Assembly (NCBI GenBank): GCA_964615795.1
Contig: CAZTQR010000007.1
Span: 1 to 64,000, forward strand
Source: JADJAH01 sp964615795
GTDB taxonomy: Bacteria; Bacteroidota; Ignavibacteria; Tepidaquicellales; Tepidaquicellaceae
Length of the DNA stretch: 64,000 bases
Direction of reading: 5' to 3'
Within the stretch, counting starts at the first letter, position 1. Each line of letters begins with the position of its first letter. Below, one piece after another: positions 32,366-41,044 of this stretch. A program made the translations under genes and the position numbers. The notes beneath the pieces are model-generated. The model was not told the origin of the DNA. It did not search any database and saw nothing but the letters and a program-made list of their open reading frames with translations.

Positions 32366-34090
32366 TCAGTCTTTCTTTCTGAGGTCCTTCATTACCCATC
32401 CCTCACGGTCAATTTCCAATGTTTCTGGCAAGAACCCGGTCTCAAATTCGTATGATCCTTCACGGGAATTCATCTCAATCCTGAAGTCTTCTGTGGCGGA
32501 TCCCGATGAAAGAGTTATCGTTAACGGTACAGCGTAAACTTCCCTGTCAGACTGCAGCTGCTTAAGCAAAAGCTTTGTCTTGTAATATGAACCGGATTGA
32601 GCTGTGCTCCATTCATACTCAAATGATGGTTTTCCTTTCCCCGAATAAACCCACTGATCAAAGAATGTGCGGAGGTTCCTGCCCGAGACTTCTTCGCATA
32701 CATTTTCAAACTCCGTGGTCGTTGCGGCTCCGTACTTAAAACGCTCATAGTAAGTTCTGATGATCCTGAAAAAAGTCTCGTCACCGACCTCTCCTCTGAG
32801 CATGTGCAGTACAAATGCACCCTTGTTGTAAACGGTCCTGCCGAAAATGAATCCCTCCGGATTGTAAACTGTTGTCGGAAAATTCCCGCGGCCTTCCTTT
32901 GCAATGCTCTCAAGATAGGCTTGCCTTCCTTTTGTGTGCTCGATCCACAAGGATTCACAATAAGTTGCAAATCCTTCATTAAGCCAGATGTCTCTCCATG
33001 TTGCAGGCGAGACCGCATCTCCGAACCACTGATGCGCAAGCTCATGCATTACAATGGATTCATACCTGCCGTCGCCCGTGATAAGCCTGTATCCCATGCT
33101 GGAAATTGTCTGATGCTCCATTGCGCCGGAGATCCAGCCGAACATTGCCATGCCGTATTTCTCATTTATGAACGGATACTCTCCAAACGTTTCCGACAGA
33201 AATCCGATCATATCCACAGTATTCCGCCAGTCATATTTTGCGTTATCGGTGTAAGAAGGATATGTGTAATAATCCACCGGCATTCTGACAGAACCGTCAA
33301 GAGAAGTATATGTTTCCGACCATTTGTCATATTTTCCTATGGCAAGCGACACTAAGTATGTTGTGATAGGATATGTGACCTTCCAGTAAAATGTCCTCTC
33401 TCCGTTTGCTTCGTCTTTAACATCCTGCAGAAGCCCGTTCGACACTGCCGTTAGCGGCTTCGGAACGGTAATGTAAATATCGGCTTCTGCCTTGTCGGTC
33501 ACAAGGTCTTTGCAGGGCCACCATGTTGGTGCATAGGTCGGCTCGCTTAAGGTATAGATCGCAGGTTCATCATCAAACTCCTTGAAGCTGAATGAATCAA
33601 ATCCCTGATTTCTCGGGGCACCTTCATATTCGATCTCGATCTCTGTGCTTCCCGGTCCTGAATTGCCGGTTTCAACGGATATGTAGTCATTCACATGTTC
33701 ATATTTGGCAGGATTTCCTCCGAGCAGTACCTTCTTCACCTTAAGGTCATTGGTGAAATTCACCATGATCCTGCTCAGCGTATCGGACAGCACTTCGGCC
33801 TTTATCACGGTGTTTCCATAGATCATCTTCTTGGGGATATCAAATGAGAATCTGAGAGTATAGCTCTTTACATCATACAGGTTCTGCATCTTTACAATAG
33901 CGGAATCTTCCTCTCTCTGTGCCTGCATTCCCGTCAGAGAATAATATGTATCCTCAGCGAACGTAATTGCCGAGTGGATCTTCTGATTGCTCTTCACTTC
34001 ATGAACAATATGGTTTCCGAGTAGCGACCAGTATAAGCCGGAAAAGAGCAAAGCGAGGGTTACGATCATTATTATTCGGGATCCTTTCAA
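32366..34090 (-). CDS. M1-family zinc aminopeptidase
   Basis: A 574-residue gluzincin with an N-terminal signal or anchor (about 8-25). The GxMEN-type exopeptidase motif reads SGAMEH, with the last Asn replaced by His. The zinc site is H349-E-L-A-H353 with E372 in LNEGFATY, i.e. HExxH-x18-E. It removes N-terminal residues from peptides. The chain is shorter than most M1 enzymes and probably lacks the large C-terminal helical domain; it ends in an Ig-like strand region. It is the first gene of a likely two-gene unit with the subtilase downstream, giving endo- plus exopeptidase activity on exported peptides. Confidence 0.94.
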   Translation of the reverse strand: MKGSRIIMIVTLALLFSGLYWSLLGNHIVHEVKSNQKIHSAITFAEDTYYSLTGMQAQREEDSAIVKMQNLYDVKSYTLRFSFDIPKKMIYGNTVIKAEVLSDTLSRIMVNFTNDLKVKKVLLGGNPAKYEHVNDYISVETGNSGPGSTEIEIEYEGAPRNQGFDSFSFKEFDDEPAIYTLSEPTYAPTWWPCKDLVTDKAEADIYITVPKPLTAVSNGLLQDVKDEANGERTFYWKVTYPITTYLVSLAIGKYDKWSETYTSLDGSVRMPVDYYTYPSYTDNAKYDWRNTVDMIGFLSETFGEYPFINEKYGMAMFGWISGAMEHQTISSMGYRLITGDGRYESIVMHELAHQWFGDAVSPATWRDIWLNEGFATYCESLWIEHTKGRQAYLESIAKEGRGNFPTTVYNPEGFIFGRTVYNKGAFVLHMLRGEVGDETFFRIIRTYYERFKYGAATTTEFENVCEEVSGRNLRTFFDQWVYSGKGKPSFEYEWSTAQSGSYYKTKLLLKQLQSDREVYAVPLTITLSSGSATEDFRIEMNSREGSYEFETGFLPETLEIDREGWVMKDLRKKD

Positions 34091-34233
34091 TATGAGTTAA
34101 AAATGAGGCGGAATGCCTCCCGTGTGCAACAGCAGTTCGGGCCGATAAAGTTTACTTCCTGCTTAAGTGTATCTTAATATTTGAATTATTTGCTTAAATT
34201 AAAACTCACTTTATCCCAATTATTGAGGCTTGT

Positions 34234-34950
34234 ATGAACATACAGAATCCCAGGAATTGCTGTTATCTGACCATCGCGGCAGCGGCTTTGATTGCTTTGC
34301 TGTTCAGCTCATGTATCTCGGTTGAAAGGCGCGTAAAACTTGAGCCTGACGGCTCCGGTACAGAAGAGCTGAAGATGATATTTCACAGGGAATTTTACAC
34401 CACGCTCGGAACGTTTGCAGTGATGTTTGATTCCACAGGCTCAATGGCCGGGGTTATGGACTCCATGTATAATGTAACTTCAGACCTTAATAAACTCAGG
34501 GAGCAGTTCAACTCTACAGATGGAGTAACCCTCATTGATACATACAATGAAATTCAGCCGGATTCTTCAAACATCGTGTTCGTTAAATACTCATTCAACA
34601 ATGTGGAGAAAATAGGCCAGTCAATGAACAAGGTTAACAGTGATTTTGAGGAGAATCCTTCAAAGGTTACTTTTGAAAGCGATGACGGAAATTATGTTTT
34701 CAGGTATTTGTACGAAAACACAGACACTTCAATGTCGGGAATGGGAGATTCGGCAAGTAAACAGATGATGGCCGGCCTGGCCGGACTTTTTTCCGAAGGA
34801 AAGTTTTTGTTTGAGCTTGATGCGCCGTTTGACGTTATATCATCCAATGCGACCTCTCAGACAGGCAGAAAACTTGTCTGGGATCTGAAAATGTCTGAAC
34901 TGATGTCACAGGAGAACTATCTCCTCGAAGCTGTTATGAAAAGGGAGTGA
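34234..34950 (+). CDS. Lipoprotein of unknown function
   Basis: A 238-residue lipoprotein: hydrophobic segment AAAALIALLFSSC with the lipidation Cys. The mature part starts ISVERRVKLEPDGSGTEELK, a short beta hairpin often seen in Bacteroidota lipoproteins whose opening resembles LppM-like domains. The rest mixes strands with polar helices (SMAGVMDSMYNVTSDLNKLR). It is divergent from the M1 aminopeptidase. No catalytic motif is seen. Confidence 0.7.
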   Translation: MNIQNPRNCCYLTIAAAALIALLFSSCISVERRVKLEPDGSGTEELKMIFHREFYTTLGTFAVMFDSTGSMAGVMDSMYNVTSDLNKLREQFNSTDGVTLIDTYNEIQPDSSNIVFVKYSFNNVEKIGQSMNKVNSDFEENPSKVTFESDDGNYVFRYLYENTDTSMSGMGDSASKQMMAGLAGLFSEGKFLFELDAPFDVISSNATSQTGRKLVWDLKMSELMSQENYLLEAVMKRE

Positions 34951-35097
34951 TCCGGAAGATCCTGTAATGAGTGTGGAGAAATTCTATAGTTAAAGTGGGG
35001 AATAATTTCACCGGCCGGCAAACACGCTCAAAATTCTGACAGAATTGCAGATTTTGCGGCATGAAAATTGACTTTAAATAAATAAAAGGCACAATAA

Positions 35098-35616
35098 ATG
35101 CATTACAAAGCAATAAGAATCGCAATATCAATGACGGCGGCTTTATTTCTGGCATCCTGCGCCAAGGAAGTTCCGCCGGAGCTGTTGAGCAAGAATCAGA
35201 ACAAACAGCAAAGCTCATCACAGCAAAACCAGCAGGAAATGCCCGATGATTCAATACACAGGTCCCTTAAGTCCGGCAATCCGCATACAAGCGGAAGCAC
35301 TGAGGACGATTCAAAAAAGGGCGAGGGCTGGAACGATGAAAAGGTGATCAAGCTCACAAAGGAAGCTGACGAGGCCGATGCGAAATTCAGAAAGACCGGA
35401 GCCGCAGGTGATAAGTCTGCATGCATCGAGAAACAAATGGCAGCGGCAAATTACCTGATGTTTGAAGCCGATCTTCCGCCAAAAGACAAGTACAAGCCTG
35501 CCCTGCAAAGGTACAGAAGGATCCTCGAGATTGATCCGAAAAATGATGAAGCGATGACCAATAAGAAGCAGATAGAGGACATCTACATTTCAATGGGCAA
35601 GCCGATTCCGGAATAA
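35098..35616 (+). CDS. Lipoprotein with TPR-like C-terminus, upstream of the haem lyase gene
   Basis: A 172-residue lipoprotein: signal MTAALFLASC with lipidation Cys (about 22). A long Gln/Ser/Asn-rich linker (about 30-75) is followed by a helical region with a TPR-like pattern: AANYLMFEADLPPKDKYKPA, LQRYRRILEIDPKNDEA. It ends 34 bases before the CcmF/CcsA-type gene. The spacing suggests one transcript, and TPR lipoproteins near cytochrome-c maturation genes can serve as assembly partners. That role is inferred from position only. Confidence 0.65.
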   Translation: MHYKAIRIAISMTAALFLASCAKEVPPELLSKNQNKQQSSSQQNQQEMPDDSIHRSLKSGNPHTSGSTEDDSKKGEGWNDEKVIKLTKEADEADAKFRKTGAAGDKSACIEKQMAAANYLMFEADLPPKDKYKPALQRYRRILEIDPKNDEAMTNKKQIEDIYISMGKPIPE

Positions 35617-35650
35617 CCGGATCGCAAGTTTAACAATAAACAATCTAGTC

Positions 35651-38053
35651 ATGGGTTACGCTTTTGTTTACATAGCTTTCGCCGCATGCCTTATCTCGAC
35701 AATTTTGTACATAATTGTCAGCAAGGGCAATGAGAAAGCTCTGAAGGCGGCAAGGGGATTCTTCCACTTGTCCGTCATTATGACGATCTCATCTTCGGCA
35801 TTTCTGCTTTACCTGATAATCACACATCAGTTTGACTATACCTATGTATGGAGCTACAGCTCCCGCGACCTTCCCTTCAACCTGCTGATGTCTACATTCT
35901 ATGCAGGACAGGAAGGCAGCTTCCATCTGTGGGCATTCATGATGGCTGTACTCGGGATTTTCCTCCTTTCATTCCTGATCGCAAGGGACAGGCAGTACGT
36001 GCTTAGCAATCACACGGGTAACAGGGATCTGTACGAACCTGTTGTAATGGCAATATTCGCATCGATACAGACAATGCTCCTGTTCACTCTTGTGATCAAA
36101 TCGCCGTACCTTAAGGTGTGGGAGTCGTTCCCGGGAGATGTTCAGTTCGGCTACATTCCCGAAGACGGCAGGGGATTGAATCCGCTTCTACAGAATTTTT
36201 GGATGACGATACATCCGCCTGTGCTGTTTGCGGGGTTCTCGTCGCTGGCAGCACCATTCTGTATTGCAGTTGCGGCGCTCGTAAAGAACCGGTATGACAG
36301 ATGGATGAAGCTTGCACTTCCCTGGACTTTGTTTGCAGGCATGGTGCTCGGCGTTGGAATTATGCTCGGCGGATTCTGGGCGTACGGCGTTCTTGGCTGG
36401 GGCGGTTACTGGGGATGGGATCCTGTTGAAAATTCATCCTTTGTTCCGTGGATAATCATAATAGCTGCAATTCACACTCTCGTGGCTGAAGAGAAGACGG
36501 GAAAATTCAAAAAGACCAGTCTTATTCTCTGCATACTTGGATTCATACTTGTACTTTATTCAACATTCCTGACCAGAAGCGGCATCCTTGGAGATGCTTC
36601 CGTTCACTCCTTTGTTGATCCGGGGCAGGAAGTGTATATGTTTCTGATCGTATTCCTCGGATCTTATCTTCTGCTCGGACTCGGCCTTGTCCTTTACAGA
36701 CACAAAAGTCTGAGATCCCCTGCAAAGGAAACTTCTGAACTTCTTTCGCGGGAGTCGGCACTGTTTGTAGGCGCTGTAACTCTGTGCGCAAGCGCACTAG
36801 TGATCGGAGTCGGAACAAGCTGGCCGATACTTTCCAAAGGCACGGTTGACATTGCTTTCTATAACAAGATGAATCTTCCGCTTGCAATAATCATTGCCGC
36901 AGTCAACGGCATAAGCATACTGCTTGCATGGAAGCATACGGAAAGCTCACGGTTCCTGAAGAGCCTTTACTTTCCGCTGATCATCACAGTGGTCGTAGCA
37001 GCTGCTCTGGCAATTTTTGCAGTGAGAGATATACTGATCCTTGTGCTTGCTGCAGCTTCGATCTTTGCTTTTGCGATCAATCTTCAGCTTATACTGAAAC
37101 TGATCACACACAATTCGATCAAAGCAGGTCCTTACATTGCACACCTCGGGATCATGGTACTCTTCCTCGGCATTATCGGATCGTCTAAGTATTCAGTGGA
37201 AGAAAATCTGTCACTTCCCATTGATGAACCTAAGAATGCACTCGGATATACGCTTACTTACAAGGGGGCAACTCCAATTAAGGGTGAAAGCGATGAGAAG
37301 TATCATTTTAATGTAGTTGTGGAAAAGGACGGAAAGGGCTATCTGCTGCAACCCGTAATGTTCTACAGCGAATATTCGGATGGCATCATGAAGAATCCCG
37401 ATATTGCAAATCTTGGGGTAAAGGATATTTATATTTCTCCGATGTCTCTCGAAGTGGGAAGCCCATTTACTGAAGATGATATAGTGGAATTCAAAAAGGG
37501 CGATGAGATCGATGTTAAGGGCATGAAAGTGAAGTTCATAGATTTTGACAGATCAAAGTTCAGTCAGGAAAAGATGATGAGCGGAGAGGATAACATAATC
37601 GGTGCAACCCTTGAAGTGACTTCCGGCGGAAAGACAGAAACCGTTGTTGCCGAACAGCATCTTGCAGAAGGCCATTCACAGCCTATTCCGGTCAAAATGG
37701 AGAACGGTGATTTCATCTTCTATCTTACAAAGGTCTCTGTAGGAGATGCTCCGATTGCGATGATAGCGGTCTCAGACAAGCCGCTTGACGCTGCAAGCGA
37801 CAAGGAAACACTTGTTCTGACTGCAAGCATCAAGCCCCTTATCAATCTTGTTTGGGGCGGAACGATCATTATGGCGATCGGTTTCTTCGTTTCTTTAGCC
37901 AGCAGAAGGAAGGCGTTCTCTATGAAACTCAAAGCCGCAGAAAAGTCTGTTCATGCAGGGCATGTGCATACTAACGGCAACGGACACAGTTCGAACGGAA
38001 AGGGTCATGAAAAGCATGAAGCAGGCAAAGAGCATCACGCAGGGAAGCATTGA
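35651..38053 (+). CDS. Cytochrome c biogenesis haem lyase (CcmF/CcsA-type)
   Basis: An 800-residue polytopic inner-membrane protein with about 13-15 hydrophobic segments. The haem-handling WWD motif is WGGYWGWDPVENSSFVPW (about 247-265). Flanking histidines sit in THQFDY, GQEGSFHLW and MTIHPPVLFAG. The large periplasmic domain (about 520-720) resembles the CcmF C-terminal region, followed by a final membrane helix. It delivers haem to apocytochrome c outside the membrane. It is longer than typical CcmF (about 650). The last 30 residues are a His-rich tail (HAGHVHTNGNGHSSNGKGHE and more) that could bind metal or haem. A strong terminator follows. Confidence 0.93.
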   Translation: MGYAFVYIAFAACLISTILYIIVSKGNEKALKAARGFFHLSVIMTISSSAFLLYLIITHQFDYTYVWSYSSRDLPFNLLMSTFYAGQEGSFHLWAFMMAVLGIFLLSFLIARDRQYVLSNHTGNRDLYEPVVMAIFASIQTMLLFTLVIKSPYLKVWESFPGDVQFGYIPEDGRGLNPLLQNFWMTIHPPVLFAGFSSLAAPFCIAVAALVKNRYDRWMKLALPWTLFAGMVLGVGIMLGGFWAYGVLGWGGYWGWDPVENSSFVPWIIIIAAIHTLVAEEKTGKFKKTSLILCILGFILVLYSTFLTRSGILGDASVHSFVDPGQEVYMFLIVFLGSYLLLGLGLVLYRHKSLRSPAKETSELLSRESALFVGAVTLCASALVIGVGTSWPILSKGTVDIAFYNKMNLPLAIIIAAVNGISILLAWKHTESSRFLKSLYFPLIITVVVAAALAIFAVRDILILVLAAASIFAFAINLQLILKLITHNSIKAGPYIAHLGIMVLFLGIIGSSKYSVEENLSLPIDEPKNALGYTLTYKGATPIKGESDEKYHFNVVVEKDGKGYLLQPVMFYSEYSDGIMKNPDIANLGVKDIYISPMSLEVGSPFTEDDIVEFKKGDEIDVKGMKVKFIDFDRSKFSQEKMMSGEDNIIGATLEVTSGGKTETVVAEQHLAEGHSQPIPVKMENGDFIFYLTKVSVGDAPIAMIAVSDKPLDAASDKETLVLTASIKPLINLVWGGTIIMAIGFFVSLASRRKAFSMKLKAAEKSVHAGHVHTNGNGHSSNGKGHEKHEAGKEHHAGKH

Positions 38054-38077
38054 CCTTGTTCTATGAATTGAAAATTG

Positions 38078-38108
38078 AAAATGGCCGGTAATGCCGGCCA
38101 TTTTTTTT
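38078..38108 (+). terminator. Rho-independent terminator after the haem lyase gene
   Basis: ATGGCCGG at 38081-38088 pairs with CCGGCCAT at 38094-38101 around a 5-base loop, followed by a run of eight Ts. AA/TT pairs can extend the stem. Confidence 0.92.
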
Positions 38109-38277
38109 GGAAGAATTTCCCGGAAATTTCCGGGCTCAACAGCATTCAACTTCAAAAATAGCTTGAATAAAAATTCTGAATGATTAATTTGACGTTTAAG
38201 ATACACCCTTGTATTTAGTCGCCTGCAAACCGGCAGCAACTGTTTAGATTCAAATACCGATTGCCGCATGCGGGTGT

Positions 38278-38388
38278 GAGGGAATTAAAGGAATGGGAAC
38301 GTTGAACTCAATTCCCTCAGAGAGGATTCAGGCATAAATGCCTGTAATACAAAAGGAGGTTGCTTTGCGGCAACCTCCTTTCTTTTTA
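38278..38388 (+). other. Row of three hairpins, the last terminator-like; possible small RNA
   Basis: Between two convergent genes are three successive inverted repeats. The first is GAGGGAATT (38278-38286) with AATTCCCTC (38310-38318), the second CAGGCAT with ATGCCTG (about 38330-38345). The third is AAAGGAGGTTGC (38353 on) with GCAACCTCCTTT (to about 38381), followed by CTTTTT. The last is an efficient terminator in either direction and may simply end the minus-strand gene at 38501. The ordered set also fits a stand-alone structured RNA. No known RNA family is recognised and no promoter is evident. Confidence 0.45.
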
Positions 38389-38500
38389 GCTGTGAATTTT
38401 CATCGGCACTATATCTGAAACAGAACGAAAGACCTTGAATGTATCATTTGTGTCTTACAGCGGCAATTGATACTTCGGAAAAGGACCGCATGAGTCAAAC

Positions 38501-39718
38501 TCACGGCCTTATCACGGAAACAAATGCAAATGCATTGTTGTCTGCGATCGAATAATCGGTGCCGTCAACGAAGCCGTCACCGTTCAGGTCAGTTACAACA
38601 TATCCGCTTACAAAATTCGTTGCATCATTATCAATCAGGCTTAGGTCGGATGCATCAATGGTTCCGTCCTTGTTCGAGTCCCCGCTGTAAACGGCATACC
38701 GCGCTCCTTTCAGCACCTGATTATTGCCGTATGCCTGTGATGCGGCGGTTGTAAAGTCGAAGCTGAGATTGTTTGATGTGAAGCTGTAACCCGTGTTGCT
38801 CCAGGTGTCAATTGAGTTTCTGTGACTCACTACGATGTAGTAATTCACTCCGCTGACTGCATTTATGAAATTGAATGTTCCCGTTCCGTTTGTTCCAAGC
38901 ACTCCCTTTGCGGAATCCACAAGGTCATACGGAGAAGCGCTGTTTCGCAGATATACTTTTGTGGTGTCGCTCACCATAAGGTTTGCGCCGGAGTCATACA
39001 TTCCTTCTATCAGAGATGTAAGCTGAAGCACCTGCGGGTCAACTCCGTTGAGCTGAACTATTGTAAAGTTGCCTTGCGACCCTGCCGTTCCGGTATAACT
39101 TCCAGTCCAGCATGCGCTGAAGTCAGAAGCATAGCCCGAAGTTGAAGTGGTTAATGCATCCGTACTTCTTGATGTTCCTGAAAATCCCTGATGCCTGATC
39201 TCAACCAGGAGATTCCCGCCCGTGTAAATCCATGCAGTATTGAACGCGATCATTGGTCCGAAAGCGTTTGGGCTTCCTCCGAATGTATATGAATTTGCGG
39301 GAATGGTCAGCGCACCTGACCTGACCTTTGTTTGCGGGCCTACAATATTGCTCGCGAATGTCAGGCTACGGTTCACCGGATCTACGCTTCCGCTGAGATA
39401 CACATCATAATTTGAGTAAGTCACATCAGCGGAGGGCCAGTTTGCAGTTGCCGATGCGGGAATCCTCATGCTGAAACCTGTTAGCGCCTTTCCGACGAGA
39501 GCAGTGAGTTGATTTGCATGGATCAGAAGCTGATAAGTCCTTTGTGCGTTTGCAAGCGGGCCGAGAAATGTTCCGGTTCCCGCAGTGCCGGAATATGCAT
39601 TCGGAACCACTGTTTGAATGCTTGATTCGCTTGCAGGACCCGGTTGCGTATCGCCAAACGCAACGGGAGAAATGTAAAGCATAGCTGAAATGATCAGCAA
39701 GGTGCAAAGAAATTTCAT
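38501..39718 (-). CDS. Secreted protein with shared dockerin-like C-module
   Basis: A 405-residue protein with a signal peptide ending AFGDT (about 23). Residues 25-230 form an unrecognised beta-rich domain (ANQLTALVGKALTGFSMRIP, SNYDVYLSG, WIYTGGNLLVEIRHQGF). A jelly-roll or carbohydrate-binding fold is possible. Residues about 232-405 are the shared module: SLIEGMYDSG, TKVYLRNSASPYDLVDSA, HRNSIDTWS, then two Ca-binding loops SGDSNKDGTIDASD and DLNGDGFVDGTD, ending FVSVIRP. No NPFNP tail. It is the simplest of the eight module-bearing proteins, with only one other domain. Confidence 0.8.
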   Translation of the reverse strand: MKFLCTLLIISAMLYISPVAFGDTQPGPASESSIQTVVPNAYSGTAGTGTFLGPLANAQRTYQLLIHANQLTALVGKALTGFSMRIPASATANWPSADVTYSNYDVYLSGSVDPVNRSLTFASNIVGPQTKVRSGALTIPANSYTFGGSPNAFGPMIAFNTAWIYTGGNLLVEIRHQGFSGTSRSTDALTTSTSGYASDFSACWTGSYTGTAGSQGNFTIVQLNGVDPQVLQLTSLIEGMYDSGANLMVSDTTKVYLRNSASPYDLVDSAKGVLGTNGTGTFNFINAVSGVNYYIVVSHRNSIDTWSNTGYSFTSNNLSFDFTTAASQAYGNNQVLKGARYAVYSGDSNKDGTIDASDLSLIDNDATNFVSGYVVTDLNGDGFVDGTDYSIADNNAFAFVSVIRP

Positions 39719-39853
39719 GACTCCTCCATACTTGTTCTTAAATTTGAGAATGTAAATTTAATGTTGCTGACTCAACTTAACCAATGCAATGCAAAGGTTC
39801 AATAATTTTGGTCTACATCATGCCTGTTCCCAGAATCCTGATACACCGTCTGA

Positions 39854-40396
39854 CTAATCTCCCCAGTTCACCTTTATGTTGTGCCTTTCTGCATAGACCT
39901 TACCATGCTTTATCAGTTCATCGTAAAGCTCTTTGAACCGTGTTGAGTACTTTCCGTTGATCTCATCAGTCATTGCCCTGGTCTCTTCCGCGGTTGCGCC
40001 CTTGTCATACATGTCAGCGAGACTAAGATACTCATTTTTCATGACCGGTATCACGAACTCATACAATGCCTTCGATGAACTGAGCACGTCCTTCCCGTCT
40101 CCTGATTCGCTGAGACCTTTTACATCATCGTAATTATCTTCAAAAGACTTTGTCTTCATCTCTACGATTTCTCTCCGGGTCATCGGTGTTGTGCCGTTGC
40201 CGTCGCCGGAATACTTTACAGTCGGAGATTCAAGCTGTCTTGAAAATCCTTCACCCGCAAACCCTGACATCAGGTTTACGTTCAGCACCGCAATGCCGAA
40301 AAATTTCTCGGGTGGTACCTTCCCGCAGGAGGAAATGTGCATCACTGCAATTAATGCAATGAGAATGCCCGTAAGCGCTCTGGTTTTATTTTTCAT
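39854..40396 (-). CDS. Lipoprotein of unknown function
   Basis: A 180-residue lipoprotein: hydrophobic LTGILIALIAVMHISSCG with lipidation Cys24. The mature part is mostly helical and charged (EMKTKSFEDNYDDVKGLSES, FKELYDELIKHGKVYAERHN). No family is recognised, and it has no close neighbour in the same direction. Confidence 0.65.
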   Translation of the reverse strand: MKNKTRALTGILIALIAVMHISSCGKVPPEKFFGIAVLNVNLMSGFAGEGFSRQLESPTVKYSGDGNGTTPMTRREIVEMKTKSFEDNYDDVKGLSESGDGKDVLSSSKALYEFVIPVMKNEYLSLADMYDKGATAEETRAMTDEINGKYSTRFKELYDELIKHGKVYAERHNIKVNWGD

Positions 40397-40555
40397 GGCG
40401 CAAAGTTATGTTGCAGATGGAAGAATTGAAATGAACAATTGCCGGAACACAGCTCCGCTTCATCATAAGTATGCCTAATCATGAAATCCGCCCGAAACAC
40501 GGCTTCATTCAGGATCTCTTTCGCAAACGTTTGTGTGTAATCAAAGGGGGAAATT

Positions 40556-40669
40556 ATGAAGTGCGTTATCTATATCCTGTTATTGCTGACTGCAGTTCGG
40601 TCAAGCTGTTACTTGTCAAGTAACTGGTTCGAAATCAAACATGACACTTTCACTGCATCCTACTTCTGA
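40556..40669 (+). CDS. Small secreted or lipoprotein-like peptide (37 aa)
   Basis: A 37-residue ORF, MKCVIYILLLLTAVRSSCYL then SSNWFEIKHDTFTASYF. A good ribosome binding site (AAAGGGGG) lies 5 bases before the ATG. The hydrophobic stretch ending SSC resembles a lipoprotein signal with only about 20 mature residues. It sits in an otherwise empty 648-base gap between 40397 and 41044. It may be a genuine small lipoprotein or the remnant of a longer gene. Confidence 0.4.
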   Translation: MKCVIYILLLLTAVRSSCYLSSNWFEIKHDTFTASYF

Positions 40670-41044
40670 ACAATGAAATGCCCCTTCCTTTCACCGGGAA
40701 GTGCAACAGATATCCGTCCGGATTCCAAATTTCCCGTGCACAAAAAAAGTGCTTGTTATTCTGAGTGAGAATGCAGACAATAGAAAAGGAAGAAGTGAAT
40801 ATGAAAGCCGCTCATCACCGGCAATTGAATTTCATCGTCTGATTCAACGGGTTCGCATACCACATCATGATGCATGCTTGAATGACAGTTGATTTGCAGC
40901 TGTTCAAACTTTAATGGAATCCCGGTCAGCTCAATCATAATTGAACGGAGAAGAGTCTTTCTTCTGAAATAAAATGCTGTGTCATTTTCAGAAGATGGAA
41001 TTCATAAAAATATATTCACAAATCAAAAACGAAAGGAGTATGTT

